Source: Pseudomonas frederiksbergensis (lineage in GTDB: Bacteria > Pseudomonadota > Gammaproteobacteria > Pseudomonadales > Pseudomonadaceae). Taken from it: a stretch of 64,000 nucleotides of DNA. The notes beneath the pieces are model-generated. The model ran no database searches. It worked only from the letters and a program-made list of their open reading frames with translations, and was not told the DNA's origin. Shown here one piece after another: positions 58,561 through 64,000 of the stretch. Position 1 is the first letter of the stretch; every line of letters begins with the position of its first letter. Where the stretch lies: assembly GCF_017114915.1 (NCBI RefSeq), contig NZ_JAAUOE010000003.1, positions 186,001 through 250,000 of the forward strand. The letters run 5' to 3'. A program made the position numbers and the translations under genes.

Positions 58561-58653
58561 CATCCAGCGGCATCACGGTGGGCGATGCCAGGCTTCTTGC
58601 CGTCTATTCTTGTGCCTGCCCGCCGTTATCCAGCCTCAACGGAGAGCTCCCCC

Positions 58654-59265
58654 ATGACTGATACCCCCGATCGTGACGAACGCCATCTGGCGCGCATGCT
58701 GCGCAAAAAAGCCGTGATCGACGAACGCATCGCCAACTCCCCGAATGAATGCGGCCTGCTGCTGGTGCTGAGCGGCAACGGTAAAGGCAAGAGCAGTTCA
58801 GCATTCGGCATGCTTGCCCGGTCCATGGGCCACGGCATGCAGTGCGGTGTGGTGCAGTTCATCAAGGGGCGCAGTAGCACCGGCGAGGAGCTGTTCTTCC
58901 GGCGCTTTCCTGAACAAGTGCGTTTTCATGTGATGGGCGAGGGCTTCACCTGGGAAACCCAGGACCGCCAGCGCGACATCGCCGCCGCCGAAGCCGCCTG
59001 GGCGGTGTCTCGCGAACTGCTGAGCGATCCGTCCATTGGCCTGGTGGTACTCGATGAACTGAACATCGCCCTCAAGCACGGTTACCTCGATCTCGATCAG
59101 GTGCTCAGCGACTTGCAGGCCCGTCCGCCGATGCAGCACGTGGTGGTCACTGGCCGTGGCGCCAAGCCGGAGATGATCGAACTGGCCGACACCGTCACCG
59201 AAATGGGCATGATCAAGCACGCCTTCCAGGCCGGGATCAAAGCGCAAAAAGGCGTCGAGTTGTGA
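58654..59265 (+). CDS. cobO: Cob(I)yrinic acid a,c-diamide adenosyltransferase
   Basis: The 203-residue enzyme adenosylates corrinoid cobalt using ATP. The P-loop GNGKGKSS (about residues 41-48) and SSAFGMLARSMGHGMQ, FIKG, and LLSDPSIGLVVLDELNIAL are family features. The ATG at 58654 starts MTDTPDRDERH; upstream frame falls in the riboswitch leader. It overlaps cobB by four bases. Confidence 0.96.
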   Translation: MTDTPDRDERHLARMLRKKAVIDERIANSPNECGLLLVLSGNGKGKSSSAFGMLARSMGHGMQCGVVQFIKGRSSTGEELFFRRFPEQVRFHVMGEGFTWETQDRQRDIAAAEAAWAVSRELLSDPSIGLVVLDELNIALKHGYLDLDQVLSDLQARPPMQHVVVTGRGAKPEMIELADTVTEMGMIKHAFQAGIKAQKGVEL

Positions 59266-60644
59266 ATCAACCACGTCATTGCCCGGCGGTACTGATCGCC
59301 GCGCCGGCTTCCGGTCAGGGCAAGACCACCGTCACCGCCGCGCTTGCCCGGTTGCATCGCAATCAGGGGCGCAAGGTGCGCGTGTTCAAATGCGGCCCGG
59401 ACTTTCTCGACCCGATGATTCTCGAGCGCGCCAGTGGTGCACCGGTCTATCAATTGGACATGTGGATGGTCGGCGAACAGGAAAGTCGCCGGCTATTATG
59501 GGAAGCCGCTGGCGAAGCCGATCTGATTCTCATCGAAGGCGTCATGGGGCTGTTCGACGGTACGCCGTCCAGTGCCGACCTGGCGCGACACTTCGGAGTA
59601 CCGGTGCTCGGGGTGATCGACGGCACCGCGATGGCGCAGACCTTTGGCGCACTGGCCCTGGGCTTGGCGCGCTATCAAACGGATTTGCCGTTTGCCGGTG
59701 TGTTGGCCAACCGGGTCGGCACCTTGCGTCATGCGCAGTTGCTCGAAGGCAGCCTGACGGAAGGCTTGCGCTGGTACGGCGCGTTGTCCCGGGAAACCGG
59801 CATCGAATTGCCGAGCCGGCATCTGGGCCTGGTTCAGGCCAGCGAACTGAATGATCTTGACCTGCGCCTCGATGCGGCGGCCGCCTCACTGGCCGGCAGT
59901 TGCGATGTGGCGCTGCCGCCGGCCGTGGAATTCGCCGCGCCTGAAATGATCACCGCCGAACCGTTGCTGGCCGGTGTGCGGATTGCCGTGGCCCGGGACG
60001 AAGCTTTCGCGTTTACCTACGGCGCGAGCCTGGATCTGCTGCGGGCCATGGGCGCGCAATTGTCTTTCTTCTCGCCGATCCGCGACACCGGATTGCCCGA
60101 GTCGGACAGCCTTTATCTACCGGGCGGCTACCCCGAATTGCACCATGTGACGTTGTCGCAAAACACACCGATGCTGAACGCGATCCGCGCCCACCACTCG
60201 GCGGGCAAACCGTTGCTGGCTGAGTGTGGCGGCATGCTGTATCTGCTGGATTCGTTGACCGATGTTGAGGGCACGCGCGCTGAACTGGTCGGTTTGCTGG
60301 CCGGTGAGGCGGTGATGCAGAAGCGTCTTGCCGCGTTGGCCTTGCAGGCGGTGGAACTACCCGAAGGTTTGCTGCGTGGGCACACCTATCACCACTCGCT
60401 GACCAGCACCGAGCTTGAGCCGATTGCGCGTGGCGTGAGCCCCAATGGCGGGCGAGGGGCGGAGGCGGTTTATCGTGAGGGGCGGATGACGGCTTCTTAT
60501 GTGCACTTTTATTTTCCGTCCAATCCATCGGCGATTGCCGCGTTGTTTGCGCCTGACCGTGAGGCCGCCTTCGCGGGCAAGCCCGCTCCTACATTGGATC
60601 ACCTAAACCCTGTAGGAGCGGGCTTGCCCGCGAAGAGGCCATGA
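59262..60644 (+). CDS. cobB: Cobyrinate a,c-diamide synthase, with a REPIN-encoded tail
   Basis: The 460-residue enzyme amidates the a and c carboxylates using glutamine. The N-terminal ATPase has APASGQGKTTVTAAL; the C-terminal amidotransferase has the nucleophile Cys in LAECGGMLYLLD and the His in GHTYHHS. It begins with GTG overlapping the cobO stop. The last 26 codons (from about residue 435) are encoded by a REPIN; without them the length is about 434, as expected. The stop overlaps bluB by four bases. Confidence 0.95.
   Translation: MNQPRHCPAVLIAAPASGQGKTTVTAALARLHRNQGRKVRVFKCGPDFLDPMILERASGAPVYQLDMWMVGEQESRRLLWEAAGEADLILIEGVMGLFDGTPSSADLARHFGVPVLGVIDGTAMAQTFGALALGLARYQTDLPFAGVLANRVGTLRHAQLLEGSLTEGLRWYGALSRETGIELPSRHLGLVQASELNDLDLRLDAAAASLAGSCDVALPPAVEFAAPEMITAEPLLAGVRIAVARDEAFAFTYGASLDLLRAMGAQLSFFSPIRDTGLPESDSLYLPGGYPELHHVTLSQNTPMLNAIRAHHSAGKPLLAECGGMLYLLDSLTDVEGTRAELVGLLAGEAVMQKRLAALALQAVELPEGLLRGHTYHHSLTSTELEPIARGVSPNGGRGAEAVYREGRMTASYVHFYFPSNPSAIAALFAPDREAAFAGKPAPTLDHLNPVGAGLPAKRP
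60563..60640. repeat. REPIN inside the cobB reading frame
   Basis: TTCGCGGGCAAGCCCGCTCC and GGAGCGGGCTTGCCCGCGAA are exact complements around a 25-base spacer. The element is in frame with cobB and ends at the base before the bluB ATG. Confidence 0.95.
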
Positions 60645-61291
60645 CGGACAACGCCTTTTCCGAAGCCGAACGCGCTGCGGTCTACCGAGCCATCGGCGAA
60701 CGCCGCGACATGCGCCACTTCAGCGGCGGCACGGTCGAGCCCGAGTTACTGAGGCGCCTGCTTGAAGCCGCGCACCAGGCGCCGAGTGTCGGCCTGATGC
60801 AGCCCTGGCGGTTCATCCGCATCAGCGACCGGGCGCTGCGCGGCAAGATCCAGCAACTGGTGGAAGACGAACGCATCCGCACCGCCGAAGCCCTCGGCGA
60901 GCGCTCCGACGAATTCATGAAGCTCAAGGTCGAAGGCATCAACGACTGCGCTGAAGTGCTGGTCGCCGCGCTGATGGACGATCGCGAGCGGCATATCTTC
61001 GGCCGTCGTACATTGCCGGAAATGGACATGGCCTCGCTGTCCTGCGCCATCCAGAACCTTTGGCTGGCGTCCCGCGCCGAAGGGCTGGGCATGGGATGGG
61101 TGTCACTGTTCGAGCCGCAAGCCCTGGCAGACTTGCTGGGGTTGCCGGCCGGAGCCAAGCCTTTGGCCGTGCTTTGCCTGGGACCGGTCAAGGAATTCTA
61201 TCCAGCGCCGATGCTGGTGCTCGAAGGCTGGGCGCAGGCGCGTCCGCTCAACGAGTTGCTGTTTGAAAATTATTGGGGAGTGAGTCAATGA
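60641..61291 (+). CDS. bluB: 5,6-Dimethylbenzimidazole synthase
   Basis: The 216-residue flavin destructase converts reduced FMN with oxygen into DMB, the lower ligand of B12. It belongs to the nitroreductase fold: [32 protein letters not shown], and [14 protein letters not shown]. Presence in the operon means the lower ligand is made in an oxygen-requiring way. ATGA overlaps join it to cobB and to cobD. Confidence 0.95.
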   Translation: MTDNAFSEAERAAVYRAIGERRDMRHFSGGTVEPELLRRLLEAAHQAPSVGLMQPWRFIRISDRALRGKIQQLVEDERIRTAEALGERSDEFMKLKVEGINDCAEVLVAALMDDRERHIFGRRTLPEMDMASLSCAIQNLWLASRAEGLGMGWVSLFEPQALADLLGLPAGAKPLAVLCLGPVKEFYPAPMLVLEGWAQARPLNELLFENYWGVSQ

Positions 61292-62196
61292 GTGTGGCGT
61301 TGTTGAGTGTCGCCGCGGTCGCGCTGGATGCGCTGCTGGGTGAGCCCAAACGCTGGCATCCGCTGGTGGCGTTCGGTCGTTTTGCCGATCGCATCGAGCA
61401 ACGTTTCAACTCCGCTGGCCGTGGCTGGCGCAGTCACGGCGTGACGGCCTGGGTGATGGCGGTTGTGCCGCTGACCTTGCTGGTCACCGCGCTGTCCTGG
61501 GCGCCTTACGTGGGCTGGATCGTCGAGATTCTCGCGCTCTATTGCGCCCTCGGCATGCGCAGCCTCGGCGAGCATGTCGAGCCGGTGGCCAGGGCCCTGC
61601 GCAGCGATGATCTGGTTGAGGCGCGCGCACGCGTCGGTTACCTGGTCAGCCGTCAGACCAGCGAACTGGACAAAACCGAAGTCGCCCGCGCCGCCACCGA
61701 ATCGGTGCTGGAGAACGGCAGCGATGCGGTGTTCGCCGCGCTGTTTTGGTTTGCCGTGGCGGGTGCGCCCGGCGTGGTGCTCTATCGTCTGAGCAACACC
61801 CTGGATGCGATGTGGGGTTATCGCAACGAACGCTTCGAGCGTTTCGGCTGGGCCGCCGCAAAGATCGACGATGTCCTGAACTACATTCCCGCACGCCTGG
61901 TGGCGTTGACCTACGCACTGCTGGGTAAAACCCGACTCGCTCTGAAATGCTGGCGCACTCAAGGCCCAACCTGGGACAGCCCGAATGCCGGGCCGGTGAT
62001 GGCGGCCGGTGCCGGTGCGCTGGGGGTCGAGTTGGGCGGGGCGGCGATTTATCACGGTGAACTGCATCAACGCCCACCGTTGGGCGAAGGCGTGCCGGCG
62101 GATGCCGATTCCATCGACCGTGGCTGGCAATTGGTCCAGCGCGGGGTATGGTTATGGCTGCTGATTCTTTGCGTGGGGGCTGAATTCTATGCTTGA
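61288..62196 (+). CDS. cobD: Adenosylcobinamide-phosphate synthase (CbiB/CobD)
   Basis: The 302-residue membrane protein attaches the aminopropanol arm to adenosylcobyric acid. It has four or five helices and the motifs [43 protein letters not shown] and [14 protein letters not shown]. The name follows the Pseudomonas denitrificans scheme (CbiB in Salmonella). The start at 61288 gives the proper first helix. Confidence 0.95.
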   Translation: MSVALLSVAAVALDALLGEPKRWHPLVAFGRFADRIEQRFNSAGRGWRSHGVTAWVMAVVPLTLLVTALSWAPYVGWIVEILALYCALGMRSLGEHVEPVARALRSDDLVEARARVGYLVSRQTSELDKTEVARAATESVLENGSDAVFAALFWFAVAGAPGVVLYRLSNTLDAMWGYRNERFERFGWAAAKIDDVLNYIPARLVALTYALLGKTRLALKCWRTQGPTWDSPNAGPVMAAGAGALGVELGGAAIYHGELHQRPPLGEGVPADADSIDRGWQLVQRGVWLWLLILCVGAEFYA

Positions 62197-63181
62197 GCAC
62201 GGTGGCCGGTTGCGCAAGGCGGCAATCGAATACGGTATCGCCGAAGCCGATTGGCTGGACCTGTCCAGTGGCCTGGCGCCCTGGCCATTTCCGGTCCCGG
62301 ACATTCCGCTGCGAGCCTGGGCGCGCCTGCCGGAAACCGATGACGGTCTGGAGCAGGCCGCCTGCGACTATTACGGTGCGGCCCAGGTGTTGCCAGTGGC
62401 GGGTTCGCAAATGGCGATCCAGTTGCTGCCGCGTTTGCGCCGGGCCGGCAAGGTCGGCGTGCTGTCGCCGTGTTACGCCGAACACGCCGAAGCCTGGCGC
62501 CGCAACGGTTACATCGTGCGTGAAGTGCTGGAGCAGGAAGTCGATTTCTTTCTCGACAGCCTCGACGTGCTGGTGGTGGTCAACCCGAACAATCCCACGG
62601 GCCTGAGCCTGACCCCGGCTCGCCTGCTGGATTGGCATTCGCGGCTGGCCCAACGCGGTGGCTGGCTGGTGGTGGACGAGGCGTTCATGGACAACACGCC
62701 GCATTTGAGCCTGGCGCCGTTCGCCGATCAGATCGGCTTGATCGTGCTGCGTTCCTTCGGCAAGTTTTTCGGCCTGGCCGGTGTGCGGCTGGGGTTTGTG
62801 CTGGCCGAGCGCAAGTTGCTCAAACTGCTGGCCGAACAGGTCGGGCCCTGGGCGGTCAGCGGGCCGACCCGCGTATTGGGTCAGGCTTGCCTGACGGATA
62901 CCCACGGGCATACCCGACAGCGCATTCGCACTGACGAGGCTGGTGAGCGTCTGGCGCTGCTGCTTGAACAGTATGGCTTCAAGCCTCAGGGCGGCTGTGC
63001 ACTGTTCCAATGGCTGATCACCGAGCGCGCCGAAGCCCTGCATGAATTCATGGCCCGACGCGGCATTCTGCTGCGCTTGTTCCCCCACAACAGCAGCGTG
63101 CGGTTTGGCTTGCCAGCGGAGGAAGCGGACTGGTCGCGCCTCGAACAAGCCCTGCAGATCTATGCCAAGGAAAACCCATGA
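62189..63181 (+). CDS. cobC: L-threonine-O-3-phosphate decarboxylase-type aminotransferase CobC
   Basis: The 330-residue PLP enzyme is of the fold-type I aminotransferase family and supplies the aminopropanol phosphate precursor. It shows [26 protein letters not shown] and the PLP-lysine region [15 protein letters not shown]. The overlap with cobD is eight bases, and with cobQ four. Confidence 0.93.
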   Translation: MLEHGGRLRKAAIEYGIAEADWLDLSSGLAPWPFPVPDIPLRAWARLPETDDGLEQAACDYYGAAQVLPVAGSQMAIQLLPRLRRAGKVGVLSPCYAEHAEAWRRNGYIVREVLEQEVDFFLDSLDVLVVVNPNNPTGLSLTPARLLDWHSRLAQRGGWLVVDEAFMDNTPHLSLAPFADQIGLIVLRSFGKFFGLAGVRLGFVLAERKLLKLLAEQVGPWAVSGPTRVLGQACLTDTHGHTRQRIRTDEAGERLALLLEQYGFKPQGGCALFQWLITERAEALHEFMARRGILLRLFPHNSSVRFGLPAEEADWSRLEQALQIYAKENP

Positions 63182-64000
63182 CAACGTTGATGGTGCAGGG
63201 CACCACCTCCGACGCCGGCAAAAGCACGCTGGTGACGGCGCTGTGTCGCTGGGTCACGCGTCAGGGCGTGAGCGTCGTGCCGTTCAAACCGCAGAACATG
63301 GCCCTCAACAGTGCCGTGACCGCCGACGGTGGCGAGATCGGTCGCGCGCAAGCGGTGCAGGCCCAGGCCGCCCGTCTCGAACCGCACACCGACATGAACC
63401 CGGTGCTGCTCAAACCCAACAGCGACACCGGCGCCCAAGTGATCATCCATGGTCGCGCGGTCACCACCATGAATGCCGTCGCGTATCACGACTACAAGGC
63501 CATCGCCATGCAAGCGGTGCTGGCCTCCCATGAACGTTTGAGCGCGGCGTATCCGCTGGTGATGGTCGAAGGGGCAGGCTCGCCGGCCGAGATCAATCTG
63601 CGCGCCGGCGACATCGCCAACATGGGGTTTGCCGAGGCGGTGGACTGCCCGGTGGTGCTGATTGCCGACATCAATCGCGGCGGGGTTTTCGCGCATTTGG
63701 TCGGGACGCTGGAGCTGTTGTCGCCCAGCGAGCAGGCGCGGGTCAAAGGCTTCATCATCAACCGGTTTCGCGGCGACATCGCCTTGTTGCAACCGGGGCT
63801 GGACTGGTTGGAAGCGCGCACCGGCAAACCGGTGATTGGCGTGTTGCCCTATGTGATGGACCTGCATCTTGAGGCCGAGGACGGCCTCGATCAGCGTCAG
63901 GCCGACAAGGCTGATCAAGTGCTCAAAGTGGTGGTGCCGGTACTGCCGCGCATCAGCAACCACACCGATTTCGATCCGCTGCGCCTGCATCCGCAAGTGG
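63178..64000 (+). CDS. cobQ: Cobyric acid synthase CobQ (partial)
   Basis: The frame is open to the window end (274 codons of about 480). [19 protein letters not shown] is the start with the P-loop-like ATP site, followed by [52 protein letters not shown] and [20 protein letters not shown] in short matches. The glutamine amidotransferase domain would lie beyond the window. The enzyme adds four amide groups to adenosylcobyrinic acid a,c-diamide. Confidence 0.95.
   Translation, partial: MTTLMVQGTTSDAGKSTLVTALCRWVTRQGVSVVPFKPQNMALNSAVTADGGEIGRAQAVQAQAARLEPHTDMNPVLLKPNSDTGAQVIIHGRAVTTMNAVAYHDYKAIAMQAVLASHERLSAAYPLVMVEGAGSPAEINLRAGDIANMGFAEAVDCPVVLIADINRGGVFAHLVGTLELLSPSEQARVKGFIINRFRGDIALLQPGLDWLEARTGKPVIGVLPYVMDLHLEAEDGLDQRQADKADQVLKVVVPVLPRISNHTDFDPLRLHPQV

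Overview
The window reads as a chromosomal segment of a Pseudomonas of the P. fluorescens group. The reasons are the high GC content, the Pseudomonas-type gene orders (gcl-hyi-glxR-ttuD-pyk; gltA diverging from sdhCDAB-sucAB-lpd-sucCD; purM/purN diverging from DUF2066-AI-2E transporter-hda; cobO-cobB-bluB-cobD-cobC-cobQ), and dense interspersed repeats of two kinds typical of these genomes: REP/REPIN elements with the core GGAGCGRGCTTGCYCGCGAA, and a longer palindromic family beginning GATCGTTCCCACGC. I see no prophage, insertion sequence, integrase, tRNA, rRNA or CRISPR array. Most of the window is core or conserved accessory genome.

Layout. 1-4.7 kb: end of a cytochrome c maturation operon (ccmE end, ccmF, ccmG, ccmH, ccmI) plus a small lipoprotein. 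4.9-5.5 kb: a HicAB toxin-antitoxin pair behind a perfect inverted repeat. 5.6-9.0 kb (minus): MFS transporter, sulfate-binding protein, urea transporter. 9.2-15.8 kb (minus): glyoxylate carboligase operon gcl-hyi-glxR-ttuD-pyk, which takes glyoxylate through tartronate semialdehyde and glycerate to pyruvate. Its gaps carry repeated palindromic elements, and two identical TTGTATACAA operators lie in the region shared with a divergent GlcG/HbpS-like gene. 16.6-23 kb: RutR-like TetR regulator, DUF808 membrane protein, an MlaA-like protein overlapping a periplasmic alpha/beta hydrolase, a small membrane protein and a GH17 membrane glucanase. 23-26 kb: betaine-binding protein, then DUF485-ActP acetate permease.

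26.4-39.4 kb is the TCA block: gltA (minus) diverges from sdhCDAB, sucA, sucB, lpd, sucC and sucD. Structured leaders precede sucA and sucC, consistent with the known sucA-II and sucC candidate RNAs. 39.7-48.6 kb: BrnQ-type carrier, DUF599 and MAPEG membrane proteins, a small lipoprotein, two tandem hotdog thioesterases, htpG with a probable sigma-32 promoter, dienelactone hydrolase, pirin, OsmC and a DUF3859 protein. 48.6-56.1 kb: purM-purN-DUF3108 (minus), then DUF2066, AI-2E family transporter, hda and two NlpC/P60 lipoproteins. 56.2-58.2 kb (minus): a PQQ-type sugar dehydrogenase lipoprotein and an unrecognised 194-residue protein. 58.3-64 kb: a cobalamin riboswitch and tightly overlapping cobalamin genes, running off the end within cobQ.

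I found no clearly new multi-gene system. The best leads are: a REPIN translated as the last 26 codons of cobB without breaking the cobB-bluB overlap; the paired GntR-type operators at the gcl promoter; the repeat elements that occupy successive gaps of the gcl operon; and the translationally coupled MlaA-like protein and periplasmic hydrolase.
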